Source: Pieris napi
Taxonomy: Eukaryota; Arthropoda; Insecta; Lepidoptera; Pieridae
DNA length: 64,000 nucleotides
Direction of reading: 5' to 3'
Assembly (NCBI RefSeq): GCF_905475465.1
Contig: NC_062250.1
Coordinates: forward strand, 3,618,501 to 3,682,500
The position numbers were made by a program, and so were the translations under genes. Of this stretch, positions 39,606 to 52,090 are shown piece by piece. Below the pieces are notes generated by a model. It was not told the origin of the DNA. It searched no databases and worked only from the letters and a program-made list of their open reading frames with translations. Position 1 is the first letter of the stretch, and each line of letters starts with the position of its first letter.

Positions 39606-40371
39606 GAACCTACAATTCCAATTAAGGAGGAATACAATTTCCATATAAGGAGTGGTTTATTTTCTGGAGCCTGGTCGTACACTTAGATTTGTTCCGCTTC
39701 GAAAATACGACAACGTAGACGTAAGACTAACGTGTACTAACACTAATTCACTAGTTCAAATGGTTTTGTCCTTTTCAGTCTTCTCACTAAGCCCGTGGTG
39801 TGAAGGAGTTGAATAGCCTTGACATTCACGTGATGGTGGAGCCTATTTTCGAGGGCTCCAGCAGCATATTTTATTATTTGTGCCGACGTCCTCTACATTA
39901 ATAATACGTTCATATAAACTTAAAAATTTAATGAAACGCTAGTCCGGCTATTACTTCTAACTAGACGTCTTCTCTAAAACACCTCGAAGTTTTCTCAAAG
40001 CATAGCTAAGATTCTAGACGTTTGTCGAATTTAAACCGGTGTTTGTAATCTATGACCAACTTGTCCAAACTTGTGATAAATGTCTCGAAGGACATAAATT
40101 AATATAGTTTTCATTTTGTTCTATTCTCTATATTAAATGTTGAATGAGAAATTAAATGAAAATGTTTATATATAGCTTAATATTTTTTATATTCTTACTC
40201 CTTCATAGGAAGGAAACAAAATGTTAAAATAAACAGTTTTTCTTTAAACATATTTTATTTAAAATTTTAAATGAAAAAATAAAAAAATCACCTAAGAATA
40301 CAATGTAATAATAAAATCAGTTGACTGAGCCAAACTTTTATTAAAGTTAAAAAAAACCTGTAGAGTAGCTG

Positions 40372-40535
40372 ATCAATGTTTGGCTAGTGGCTTAAGCGTG
40401 CGACTCTCATCCCTAAGGTCGTGGGTTCGAACTTCGTGTGTGCACCAATGGACTTTCTGTCTCTCTGCCCATTTAACACGCTCATACATTGAAGGAAAAC
40501 GTCGTGAGAAAATCGGCATGTCTCAATTTAAAAAA
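40372..40535 (+). mobile_element. tRNA-derived SINE A, 3'-truncated
   Basis: GGCTAGTGGCTTAAGCGTGC ... GGTCGTGGGTTCGAACTTCG (B box) ... GTGCACCAATGGACTTTCTG ... GAAAACGTCGTGAGAAAATC. It ends at an A-run followed by a GAAGAGAAACTTC palindrome-end scrap (40550-40563). Confidence 0.65.
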
Positions 40536-40767
40536 AAGCACACATGTTAGAAGAGAAACTTCTTTGGCAAACTAATTTTTAACTCTTGTTTATATTTCTA
40601 GAAATCTATAACTTTAGATTACCAAGACTTAGAGGGAGGGGAAAAGGTAGATATATTAGGAATTTAATGAATTTAATAATTGTCATTAAAATATTATATT
40701 TAATTTTAAAGTGAAACTTTTATTACATCGTCTCAAACTTTTTCGTCTGCGTGTTGCATGTCGCGTG

Positions 40768-40861
40768 ACGGTCGGCCGCGGAGTAGGGATAAAGTGAAAG
40801 GCGCTCGTCATAGCAGCCAAGGCTAAAATGGCGGTACCTATAGTTCGCAGCGGCTGACCGT
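40768..40861. other. Isolated GC-rich hairpin region
   Basis: ACGGTCGGCCGC (40768-40779) pairs with GCGGCTGACCGT (40850-40861) with one mismatch. It lies in a GC-rich island of about 130 bases inside AT-rich DNA. The island also contains AAAATGGCGG, and AATAAA follows near 40952. Identity unknown; an LTR or MITE fragment is possible. Confidence 0.45.
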
Positions 40862-42012
40862 GTAGTGTATAGCCTATTATTTAATATGTGTATATAATTT
40901 AAATAATTGTTAAGTATTATGTATGTCGTACTCTCTAAGACACAGAGTTCAATAAAAATATTAGTTGGAGACTTAGTCTACTTTTATAATTTCCCATTAT
41001 CATTCCAATTATAAAATTAAGATTAATAAAGTGATTTTTATACTTTGAAATTTCACATCAAAAACGACATGTGTTTTACTTGCGTATGAAATAAAAATGC
41101 GCGAAGAAACGGATGCAATCTGAGATTTGTAGGGCCACTGAATTAATATTATTGTAGTACAAAACGTCCATTGTATTGTATCCATCTCTTATAATAATAA
41201 AATAAAATCCAATTAAAAGTAAACCTCTATTTTCATTGATCGAATAAATGTCGACAGCAATAAGCATAAATCGATAAAAACGTCTAACGATGTTGTATCT
41301 TAGAATGCAGCGAGATAAAGTATTGTCTGAGGGTTATTTTCCCGATCTCTGCATTATTAAAGGTTGTATAACTCGACAAAGGAAACAAATCCGTAAGTCT
41401 TTGTTCGTATTTGTGGCCGTTAAACATGAAATACGACGTAGAGTTCGTATTTGTATGCGAAGCTAGTCTTAGAAGCTCGTTTATCAATATCCCGACGGAT
41501 CTGAGACAGAAAAACAATGTCAGGACTCGAGATCTACGGAGCCGAATTGTGTTATTCACATATGTTTGGTACGCGTGTCACACTCTACATAATAAGAAAA
41601 TTACCCTTGAATCACTCGACTTGGCTCTTCTGCAAACGATTACGGAAAAACGAAATGTTCTTAATAATTTTCTTACGTTTTCATATTTATTGTGAAATAA
41701 CGTTTATTTCAAATGCATTTGCAGCTTGCTCTTTACAGATTGGTTGACTCTAGACAATTTAATGAAAAATTGAATTTCTTCAAATTATTACGTTTATTTC
41801 TTGAGGGACCAAAATTGTTCTAAAGACAAGAACAAGTGGCTAGTATGTTCAACAGGAGATCATGAGATCGTTTAATTCCCGGGAGGAGCAACAAGTACAA
41901 TGTATAAAAAACAATTGAAATTTAAAAAATAGCAACGAAATCGGTCAGTTCTATTCGGTACCTACTTTCCCAATACACCGGAAATTTATACAAAGGAAAC
42001 ACAAATTATGTG
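40862..42012. other. Gene-free stretch
   Basis: The 41284-41700 interval has short open frames on both strands and a less AT-rich composition, but no domain is recognisable. Nothing callable. Confidence 0.35.
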
Positions 42013-42305
42013 GAGCAGTGTTGGCCTAGTGGCTTCAGCGTGCGACCCTCATCCCTGAGGTCGTAGGTTCGATCCTCGGCTGTGCACCAATGGACTTTCT
42101 TTCTATGTGTGCATTTAAAATTCGCTCGAACGGTGAAGGAAAACATCGTGAGGAAACCGGCTTGCCTTAGACCCAAAAAGTCGACGGCGTGTGTCAAACA
42201 CAGGAGGCTGATCACCAATTTGCCTATTAGATTAACAAATGATCATGAAACAGATACAGAAATCTAAGGCCCAGACCTAAAAAAGTTGTAGCGCCATTGA
42301 TTTAT
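42013..42305 (+). mobile_element. tRNA-derived SINE A, near full-length
   Basis: GTTGGCCTAGTGGCTTCAGC, GAGGTCGTAGGTTCGATCC (B box), GTGCACCAATGGACTTTCTT, AACATCGTGAGGAAACCGGC, AAAAAGTCGACGGCGTGTGT, AGTTGTAGCGCCATTG. This is the best-preserved copy in the window. Confidence 0.8.
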
Positions 42306-43132
42306 TTTAAATTTAAAGACAAATTACAATAATATAGTTTAATATTTACCCAACAACAGAATATTTTACTAAATTTATGATTATTAAAATGTACAAATAA
42401 CATGTCTCTAACAGCTTTGTTTTCACGTTAATGTTTTGAAACATTTATAAAATAATTGAACCATTTTCCAAGCCGTGAATAGTTGTGTTAAGTTGGCAAG
42501 AATCGGGTTTCATTAATCTCTATTGTCGCTGCCAGACGAATCATAATACAATAATATAGTAAAAGACAGTTTTGGTTAAGATCGTTTGATGTTATTAGAA
42601 TATTAAAATAATGTTTGTGCTTCATTCAAATAAAGAATAGTACCAGTTTTTGTGTTGAATTTTTATACATATCTTCTAGACGACATTAATTTTACGAATC
42701 GTGTTATACCAACGATCATACATATAACGGCAACATCAACTTTTACTGTCACCAAAAGTGCCAGTGCGATAATAAAGGACGGTATGTAAAAGGTATCTCA
42801 AGGTCAGAACTTATAAAACAAAACACAGTAGCTGAAATTACAATGTTGGCTCAGGGCCGTAGCTGGCAAGACGCAGACGGCTTATATAATAAAATTTGTA
42901 TCGTATTGTTGTTGTAAGAAATTATTGGTTTACTCTTTTCATAACAGCGTAAATACAATTTGATAGAAAGAGACGTAAGCTTAAAAGTTTTAGACTGATT
43001 TTGTATGGATAAAGGAGTTATAATAATGTATTTTTGTTCGTAATATAATAAACATTAACATGCTTAACTATGAGAATCTTGACGCGAGAGAAGTTTTAAG
43101 CCAACTTGACTTGTTAATTTTTGTCACTTTTA

Positions 43133-43371
43133 GGGTCTGTTTCACAATGTATGGATAAAGTACCAAATAGCTATGCAACACATAATTTATTTGGAAGATA
43201 AATTGTGCTATTTGACACTTCATCGGAATCATACTTATGATAGACTTTATGTGACGAATAGCGCTATCTGACAGTCGTGAAACGCAACAATAGTGTTTAC
43301 CCTACCAATAAGTAATAAATAGCTAATTTGGAACTTATGTAGAACTTATCCGTACATTGTGAAACAGGCCC
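43133..43371. mobile_element. PIF/Harbinger-type MITE
   Basis: TIRs GGGTCTGTTTCACAATGTAT / ACATTGTGAAACAGGCCC with the 3-bp TSD TTA (43130-43132, 43372-43374). 239 bp, non-coding. Confidence 0.75.
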
Positions 43372-43926
43372 TTAATAATGTATAATTGTGAGGTTAAAAG
43401 TCTTTTTCATATATAATTAATATGATATTTCTGTTAATCGGACAAAGTAGATACTCAAATTAATTCCATGTTCCAAGACGCGGTCAATGGTCATCTCATC
43501 AGCAAAGTTTGCAGCCTACCTTACTACTTACGTTAAATTCGACCCTGGCTCTACTCCGTGTTGGCTTCCTCGAAGCTGTAATTTCGCCCTGAGCCCGCAG
43601 ATGCGGCTTTAAGGTACGAACTAGTTAATCCGATAATGTTGAAGCTATCTCTCGCAATAACATTTTAGTTTCGATTTTACTGACTATAGAAGTAGTACTT
43701 AAGTTAAAACGTGCCTTGTGGTAAATGTTTTGATAAGGAGAATTAGTAATCTCTGTATCTTATATAGAATTGAAGTGACAGTAATAAAATCATTTCAAAT
43801 ATGACATTTGTCTATAAATAAGGTATGCCTTTCAGAGAAGCGGAGCATTGTAGGGACGTGTTACTTGAGTGAGTTGTCAAAGTTATGTAATATTTATGCT
43901 ATTATATATTTTTATATATTATTATT

Positions 43927-44085
43927 ATATATATTTTTTATAGAAAAGGGGGCAATCGGACAGGAGACTCACCTGATGTTAAGTGCCCATGGACACTCTC
44001 AATGCCAGAGGGCTTGCGAGTGCGTTGCCGGCCTTTTAAGAATTGTTACGCTCTTTTCTTGAAGGACCCTAAGTCGAATTGGCTC
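43927..44085 (-). mobile_element. LINE 3'-end remnant, family L3
   Basis: GGGGGCAATCGGACAGGAGA ... CACCTGATGTTAAGTG ... GGACACTCTCAATGCCAGAG ... GGACCCTAAGTCGAATTGGC. The GATACCGCC block is missing. Confidence 0.7.
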
Positions 44086-46204
44086 GGAAATATATATTTA
44101 TTTTATCCAATTTAGATTTGTATTAAGGATCAAATTTGGATTAATGTATATTAAATAAAAAAATACTGTTATTTTTTTTGAAAAAATATCGTAAACATTA
44201 TTAACTTTTTACTCGTATTAGGAATTAAGTTTTGCGGTAAATAACAGCTTTTTGACCTTTAAATTATACGACCTCTAAAGTTGTATTTCAACGAAACAAA
44301 ATTCTTTTCAGCTCCTTGTATGAATTACGTAAACCAAAATTATCAAACGGAACTTCTAAACTCCTGTGAAATTTTTCATCAGCAATTTTCCAGCTGTACC
44401 CATTCTCTTTTGACGCGTATTTTTCATGCCCTTGTCAACGTAAAGACACCAAGTTCGTGTTTACATAAAGAATCCGCAGAGAATACTCAACGCACAAAGG
44501 GAGATGTGATTGATGAAAAATCTGCTCTTATTTTCAATGGGAAAAGTGTGTTATTGTGAGATTGGTTTGTTTAATATTCACTGTATGGATTATATTTTTT
44601 TTGTATATATGAAGTGAAAAGTTGGTGTCTATTTTTGATACACGTGTGTTTATTATATGAAATGTTTGATTCTAGAATAAATAAATATAATTGTAACATT
44701 AAGGTTTTCAAAATTATACTAATTAAAACTGATTTTCTTTCTGTCTTACCAAGTTTAGAAGTTATTAGTTGTCTTAATTCATAGGATTTCATACATTTTT
44801 TATTTGTATTATAAATTTCGGAGTCTTGCAATTCAAATCTTTCTTTTTTACTAAGTTCTTTAATTAGGGTTGCCTGGAACCGATAGCTTAGTAGTGGTAA
44901 GCGTTTCGCCATTTTTTCTTTTTTTTTAAGTTAATTGTTTAAATTTTAATTTAGTTCTTTTGTAAAAGTGTAAATAAAAATAAAAGACTTAAATTCCACT
45001 ATACCCAGAGAAAATCCTAATAACTTTAAACCATAATATACAACGAACAAAAGCTTACATAAGGCTGTGCGAAACTAGGATAGTGTTTTAAGCTGTCTTG
45101 TGTACTGAAAGTTAATTAAGCTAATTATTCCTATCTTAGTCCGAAGGGATACCATCTCTTCATCCCCGTCCATCCAATTTCATTACAGGACCTCTTGGGA
45201 CAACGGTCAGTGTCGCTTCACATACCATTTCGTCTCTTTGCCTAATACCTATTTATCTAATTGCTTATTTTACGTTAAGAAAATATCTTTAGTAATAACT
45301 TTTTAAAATTATATAGGCAGAGGTTTATTGAAAATATAGCGCGTATATTTTAATATATAATTCAAATTTCGAAAGCCGAGAATCAAATTATTTATTTATT
45401 ATAACGCGAAGAAAAAGCTTATACTTAAATTATAAGTGTCGTTGGTAGAATTGTATTCAAATGTAACAGTTTGAAATGAGTATATAATACAATAAATAGG
45501 TATTAATAGTAATACAATAATTGAGTCACTAATTAACGTACGCTATACGTACGTTACTCAATCTAAAACAGTATTATTTATGACTGACTGACTGATTTAT
45601 TTTACCAGACATTCATTTTTCCATTAAAAGTTAAAATTAAATAGCTTTTTTAAATGTTGCCCGTTACATGAAAAATCTGCAGCACTATAATAAATCAACT
45701 CTAAGATTGTATCTGTGTAAGGTGGAACAAGTAATAAATACAGTGCTCTTAGCTGACAGAGGCAGAGCGCTGGCGGGTTACGTAATGCAGAAAATCCCCA
45801 AAACACAATACCGACTGAGATTTTGTTAGATTTTCTTGTATAAGCTAGACTTTCAAGCAGCAATGTACTCGCCTGCTAAGTATTAGAAGCTATTGAAATG
45901 TTTCTATTTTCAAATTACGTAAAACATCCTTTTTTTAAAAATATACTAGTTATTATCGTCATTGATTCTTTGTAAGACTATGATTTTAAATATATCAAAC
46001 TCTTGTTATATACAACTTTTACCTGAATACAAAAATAAGGTTTTTTTTGTATTCTATATTACTTTAGTGTTTATACTATTTTAGTGTAATAACTTTGATG
46101 TGTCTATGTTTATTTGTGAGAATGCACAATGGCTCCCAAACGAATGAACACGATTATGATATGGTTTTGTGTTCGGAAATGGACGTGATTGAGTTGTGTC
46201 TTAG
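44086..46204. other. Gene-free stretch
   Basis: Contains an LT-type LINE tail at 44866-44995 (AGGGTTGCCTGGAACCGATA). A hairpin sits near 45521-45561 (TAACGTACG / CGTACGTTA). The open frame at 44281-44559 has no recognisable domain and is not called. Confidence 0.4.
44866..44995 (+). mobile_element. LINE 3'-tail remnant, family LT
   Basis: AGGGTTGCCTGGAACCGATA, then a T-rich stretch, then AAAAGTGTAAATAAAAATAA. Compare 15126-15300. Confidence 0.5.
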
Positions 46205-46360
46205 CTTTTATTATTGAACCGGGGGCAAACGCAGGAGGCTCATCTGATTTTAAGTGATACCGCCGCCCATGGACAGTCTCAATGCCAGAGGGCTCGCGAG
46301 TGCGTTGCCGGCTTTTAAGAATTGTACGCTCTTCTTGAAGGACCCTAAGTGGAATTTAAA
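46205..46360 (-). mobile_element. LINE 3'-end remnant, family L3
   Basis: GGGGGCAAACGCAGGAGGCT ... AGTGATACCGCCGCCCATGG ... GCGAGTGCGTTGCCGGC ... CTTGAAGGACCCTAAG. Confidence 0.7.
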
Positions 46361-46824
46361 TTTTTTTTTTTAAATTCTTGGTCATCAGCAATATTTGACA
46401 TATAGTTCAATAAAACGTAGACAATTTCGATAAATTATTTTTGATACAAAATAAATTCAATTATAATAAGTTGTTAGTATCAAGCAATTAGAGCTTTTTA
46501 TTTTCCTTTCGGGAGCTTTACAACGGAAAGTTTGTGTAAAAATTGGCCTGTCCCTTGTTTTGTTTCCTATTACGAGCTTGAGGGAATAAATTTAGTGTTT
46601 TATGGTGGGGCGTGTTTGTCAGTTGTAGTTTTTATGAGTATTACCCCAAAGGCGCGTTATCTAGTTGTTTATTGAGATAGGAACAAGACGAAATTTTGTA
46701 AATCGCCTGTATTAGGCAAGTGTGAAATAATAAAGTTGCTCGTAAAGTCGCTCGTTTCGCAAGCTTTTTACATTATTGCCAAATCATTGATTTTTTTGTG
46801 ATTGCTTTTTTTTAAGGGGTACTG

Positions 46825-47003
46825 CCCTGCGATTCTGTAACTCATTTTTCGAACTCACACACCGGTTTTCGCATCGGCGGTCGCTCTGAAATCAGTCGTG
46901 AAGCAGTCATTTTATGATTTGTCATTCTGAAAAGGTGGGAGCTTGTAGTTTATTGTTTATGTGATGTATATATTGTCGAAAAGTGAGTTACAGAATCGCA
47001 GGG
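46825..47003. mobile_element. Short TIR MITE
   Basis: CCCTGCGATTCTGTAACTCA / TGAGTTACAGAATCGCAGGG, about 29-bp TIRs counting the TTTTCGAA / TTCGAAAA extension. No clear TSD. Non-coding. Confidence 0.7.
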
Positions 47004-47109
47004 CTGATATTATTTGGCTTTATCGATGGTATCCTTATTACTTTATCTAATAACTACATATCAGTGAGACTATATTCTTTTGTATAAGCAAAAGATTGTG
47101 AAATATGGT

Positions 47110-47200
47110 TGTTTCGGCAACGGCAATCGCCGGGAACTGAACCAAGGGTTACAAACGTATCATCCATGTGCGTTAACCACCAAGCCACAGAGGCGATTCC
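47110..47200 (-). mobile_element. tRNA-like SINE head (third SINE type)
   Basis: On the minus strand GCCTCTGTGGCTTGGTGGTT resembles an A box, and CCTTGGTTCAGTTCCCGGC a B box. It differs from SINE A and B. It does not close into a full tRNA cloverleaf, so it is not called a tRNA gene. Confidence 0.5.
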
Positions 47201-47781
47201 TTCTTTTAATAGTCTCTCTAGGATGTAATTTTAATTCAACCTAAAATTTGCCATTTAAATAAAGTAATTATCATAAATTAAACGTAAATCTTAAATGTAT
47301 TGAAACCGTTCTAATTTCAGCAAAGACGGGGACCTCATCAATTCCCAGGTGATTTGAATGAAGCACTTTCTTATTCAATGTATTTCCTTAAATAACAGCA
47401 TCTATTAATTATCGACAGCGTCGACATTACCGAGAAAGGCTGCTTACAAATTGATTTATTCTCGCGCCAATGCAACTTTATCGAGTTCTCTTTAAATACA
47501 ATATTATATTAAAACTTTATAAGACCTCTATATGCACACATAAAAATATATTTAACGGGGTCTTTGCTGTTGGTTAAAAATAATCATTTGATGTTTTACT
47601 GTATAGATGTGGCTACTTCATGAAAAGACAAAATATGTAAAACCAATGACAAAAAATTGCCCGTACACGCTATTTCTAGTCTACAGACATGTGACATGTC
47701 TTTTCGTTGGACTAATGCTTATCAAACAAAACACCATTGCTTGCCATATATTAAAATTCTAAAGGTGATTTAGTAATAATT

Positions 47782-47945
47782 CCAATTCGACTTAGGGTCC
47801 TTCAAGAAAGAAGCGTATCAATTCTTAAAAGGCCGGCGACGCACTCGCGAGCCCTCTGGCATTGAGAGTGTCCATAGGCGGCGGTATCACTTAACATCAG
47901 GTGAGCCTCCTGCCCGTTTGCCCCCTGTTCTATATAAAAAAAAAA
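47782..47945 (+). mobile_element. LINE 3'-end remnant, family L3
   Basis: AATTCGACTTAGGGTCCTTC ... AAAAGGCCGGCGACGCACTC ... CACTTAACATCAGGTGAGCC ... GTTTGCCCCCTGTTC and an A-run. Plus-oriented, complete 3' terminus. Confidence 0.75.
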
Positions 47946-49503
47946 CACTGATTTTATAAAGAAGGAGTCATATACATCCATATATTATATGCTTCATATG
48001 GTGTACTAAATATTAAAACTCATCTGTACTGAACGATAAAAAATACTCTTAATTATTTGTTACTTTTACCAAAAAGAAATGGCGAAAGTCCATCGTCGTG
48101 CTGCGAGTTTTAAATTTTACATATCTTTTTCATATAGAAATCAGTCGAATAGAAACCTTTTTAACTAAAGAACAGTCTCTTCCCATCACAGCGAAAACAC
48201 AATTTACAGACAGTAAAGGTACTTTAGGTAAAGAGATGGAGATAAAATAGTGCGATTAAACTTTTTAAGTTTGTATGAATAAAGAGGTTTATCTGGATTT
48301 GATAAGTACGATTCATACAACCTGTAATAGTTATTTTCAATCCAGCAACAATGAAATTGACTAGAATTAAACAATAAAATCTCAAAGGCACGCCTATAAT
48401 TAAATTTATTAAGTCTGTCTTTTATTACATTCATCAAGTCGTCATAGATATTCAAATAGAAGGAAAGAGGCATACAAGGCGATTTGGTGTTGCCATTCAT
48501 TTTTACAAAAAAAGTTTAAATAACAAAAATCCACAGGTAAGCTTCCTGTAACTTTTCGTACTCCATAATTTCATTGCGACATTACAGATACGGATACGGG
48601 GAACTACTAATCCTTCTTAATTAACATGCCATTTTATTATTAGTAATTACGTCAATCGTTAAAATTTGTATTGATTTTACACAGATCTGTAAGTCTTAAA
48701 CGATAATCGAATGGCGAAGTTTTGGACGAAACCAACGTCGTATTAAAGCCTATTATTACCAAAGCACTACGGATCCGAATAGTTCGAATATTGCGGATGG
48801 ATTTTGTTTTGGAAACATACATAATATGAAGAAATTGCAAAATGATGATATCGTTATATTTCCGATAAAAATATGCGAAAACCGATACCTATTATAAAAA
48901 TTTAAAAAAAAGCTGATAACCTGGGAATTGGTACTTTAAAATATTATAGATACAGAAAACATTACGTAAACCTCCACAAAAACTATACATATAAAGTAAT
49001 TCTATTTACATAGACCGGTCAATATTGTTTGCCGGAGAGACTCCACGTCTCCATCATGATAAAGTCAGAAAGCCGACGTTGACAATTGAAATTTCGTCGA
49101 GTTTGCTTTTAGATCGTATTTGCAGAGACGCGATTTGTGGCCCAGGAAGGGATTAATTTGTACCCAACGAATCAAGTATAGAGTTTTAGCTTTTCATACA
49201 ATCAAGACTATTTTTAAATGAGCACACTTGTATTCATAGCATAGAAATATATCGTCATATAATTATATATATTTACTAGCACTTCTGAGAAATGAGAAAA
49301 AAAAAACACAATTCATGTAAGTTTAATTTTGCAATACTTGTGGAAAAAATAATGAAAAATTAAAAAAAACAAAAAAAAATAGTAAAAAATATCCTTGATG
49401 CAGATTATATATCATGCTAAAATTTCAGCTCGATCTTTTTAAGTTTTCGTGCAGAACTTTTTGAGTTTTTGAACCGTACACAATCCAACATAACATTTTT
49501 ATA
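47946..49503. other. Gene-free stretch
   Basis: AT-rich, with no gene or repeat family supported. Confidence 0.4.
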
Positions 49504-49991
49504 TCTATATATATAAAAATGAAACCCGTTTTCCGTTGTCACGACATCACATGAAAACGGCTCGACCGATTTCTCTGATTTTTTTTTGTTGCGTTTGTAA
49601 TTGTCAGGAGAAGGTTCTTATAAAAGAAAAAAAAAAAAACTTTGCGCGGAAATTTAGAAAATTCAAGAATACTTAACCACCATACAATTCGAACTTTTTG
49701 GTGTAACCTTATGGCGTTTGACATAACACAACATTGACAGAATGCATGCTGCAAATATCGTCAGAGGATGTAAGAAAAATGAATATCGTTCGAAATAAAT
49801 GCTTCGATCGGAGTTATTATATTGATAATATAATAATATGCGAGCCAGAAAAACAAACAAAGAATGTTGTATAACATAAAGCATTAGAATAATAAACACT
49901 TTGTTTCTGAAATATTTTTTAATTCATTATACCATATATTTGAAATCAATATTCATAGTTAAGACAGGACAACGTCTGTCGGGTCCGCTAG
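49504..49991 (+). mobile_element. Full-length non-autonomous Helitron
   Basis: 5' TCTATATATATAAAAATGAA; 3' hairpin GACAG (49963-49967) / CTGTC (49976-49980), then GGGTCCG and terminal CTAG. Flanked by A (49503) and T (49992). 488 bp. A truncated sister lies at 33790-34030. Confidence 0.85.
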
Positions 49992-51301
49992 TAATATATA
50001 GATTGTTAGTTATGGATATAAAAAGTTACTAATAAGTTGTATATGTCGGTGACATCGTCGAACGTCACATCACCACAATGTACCACTGAATACTCAATCA
50101 GAACTATCCTGCGTTATCCTAGACGCACTGTCCAAAGTCAAGATGGCGCCTCACTCGAGGCATTTTATTCGGTAATGATTCTAAATTATGAAACAATTAC
50201 ACTATAACAAAACAAATCGAATTAAATTAAATTAAGATTCTTAAAAGTTATACAAGGAATCTTAATTACTAACCAAAGTAACAATAATCAACGGTCAATT
50301 GACTCAATCAGAACATTTCGTGATTCCCCGACATATATGAAAGCAGTGCAAGAAAAAACTTTAATAAACTGTTGTTGAATGTTTAATTAAAAGCCAGCTA
50401 GCCACGACATGTTAGCGTTATGTAAAATAGATGCAAATATTTATTTTTGTTTACGTAAATACTAAGTTTGAATAGAACCTTTTAATAGAAAATTTTATTG
50501 TAAGTGTATTTTATTTAAAGACAAATATTGAACTGTACTACTAATCTGACTATTTTTGATGCTTTCGTAATCACGTGACCTAATACAGTTAGTTAAATCG
50601 TTCTATGTGTATCTCATATGTATCTTAATCAGTTTTAGATACGTACTGACGTCATTACTCGGGCTGAGTAACGTCACGGAATTGCATTCCATCATACAGG
50701 ACGAAGGTCATATTATAGACCTTATTTTTTACTTATACAATTTAAAAAAATACTAAATTTAAATGTATTCAGTTTCTGGTTCTTAAATCAATGACCTAGA
50801 GCGAGAAGAACTGGCAAGAAACTCTACGCTACTTTTTTCAATTGCCAAACACTTTACAAAATGCAGCAGAAACCCCGCTTGACAGGAAATCCATGAATCA
50901 TAGTAAGGAAAATTTATTTTTGCGTCTCATTAGCATGCCGAAGTGGGAGCACTCACTTACATTAAGAATAATAGAGCCACTTTAATTCCATACTGTTCAA
51001 AGAAATACATATCAAATAGGTCTTACTTTTGTTATTATACTCTTAGTCTAGGTTAGTTTTTGTTATTTCCGTTACTGTGTCTTCTGCACTTTCCATTTGG
51101 ATCTATTGCTAGCTTACTCCATCAATTTCTCCCCAGAAACCTTAACTATGTCGTCAGCCTATCACTTTTGTGGTCTTCCCACGTTTCGTTTTCCTGGAGG
51201 TGCAGCGGGGCTTCCACCTTTTATCTGTAAACCTTGCAATACATACATTGATAATAATAATAAAGCCCTATTAATTTGTTATCCTATATCTTAGCTACCT
51301 A
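49992..51301. other. Gene-free stretch
   Basis: A possible L2-type scrap at about 50780-50850 (GAGAAGAACTGGCAAGAAAC). The rest shows nothing callable. Confidence 0.4.
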
Positions 51302-51436
51302 GCTAGCTATCGGAACCCCATCACGGGTAAAGGCCTCCTCCAGCTTTTTCCAACTGACTCTGCCTATGGCTTTCTTTCTCCATTCGCTTTCTGCTACCGC
51401 TTCTTTTTCTTCTATCCATCTTTTATCGGGGCGCCC
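51302..51436 (-). pseudogene. RTE-like LINE ORF C-terminal remnant
   Basis: The minus strand encodes GRPDKRWIEEKEAVAESEWR, then KKAIGRVSWKKLEEAFTRDG and VPIAS with a stop, the end of an RTE-type LINE protein. A TTA-rich tract lies nearby at 51250-51262. Confidence 0.6.
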
Positions 51437-51532
51437 CCTTCTCCTTCTTCAATACTTACATTATGAGAACAAAACACAGGTCTGCTTGGAACTCACGCTG
51501 CGATCTGAGTGCCGTGTGAGCTAAATCCACTT

Positions 51533-52090
51533 TTTTTTAAAGACAATTCACACTAATTGACCTAGACCCATGCTAAGCTGGTGAAGCTTGTGTTATGGGT
51601 ACTAGGCAACGGATATACATACATATTATAGATATATAGACATACTAGTAGACTCGGCCAAGCGTTGCTGTGGCTAAGGTTTTTGTTACAGATGTTAAAT
51701 AGTATCTTATGTGAAACGTTGGTACTTTCAACACAGCGCGGCGCCATCTGTTAGAATTGTGATTTGTGACTGTCAAATAATAACAGACAAATAATTAGCA
51801 ATAAATTAAAATTGCGACTATAATTTGAGATTTAAACTATCCTATCTCTCAAGTTGGATCGAACTGCACATGGTGTGCAAATTTGATTGATATCGGTTCG
51901 GTAGTTTAGGAGTCCATTGAGGACAAACATTGTGACACGAGATTTATATATATTAAGATAAATACTTATTTAAAGACCTAAGCACAACACCAAATGCTCA
52001 TCACATCGATGTTCGTCTCAGCCGGGGATCGAACCCGGGACCCATGGATTCGCAGTCAGGGGTACTAACCACTAGACCAATGAGTTGTCA
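51533..52090 (-). mobile_element. tRNA-derived SINE B split by a Helitron
   Basis: A minus-strand SINE B (TTTAAAGACAATTCACAC ... GCTAAGCTGGTGAAGCTTG ... GGGATCGAACCCGGGACCCA ... CACTAGACCAATGAG) interrupted at 51645-51958. Confidence 0.8.
51645..51958 (-). mobile_element. Non-autonomous Helitron nested in SINE B
   Basis: Read on the minus strand: 5' TCTTAATATATATAAATCTC, 3' CAACGCTTGGCCGAGTCTAC then CTAG, inserted between A and T. A GCCA..TGGC hairpin precedes the end. Removing it restores GACATATAAATAC, exactly as in the other SINE B copies. Confidence 0.85.

Noticed and set aside
42013..42090. tRNA gene
   Set aside because: Head of SINE A, present in many copies in the window.
44281..44559. 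92-codon plus-strand frame
   Set aside because: No domain, no homology recognised, no splice context. It lies in gene-free DNA.
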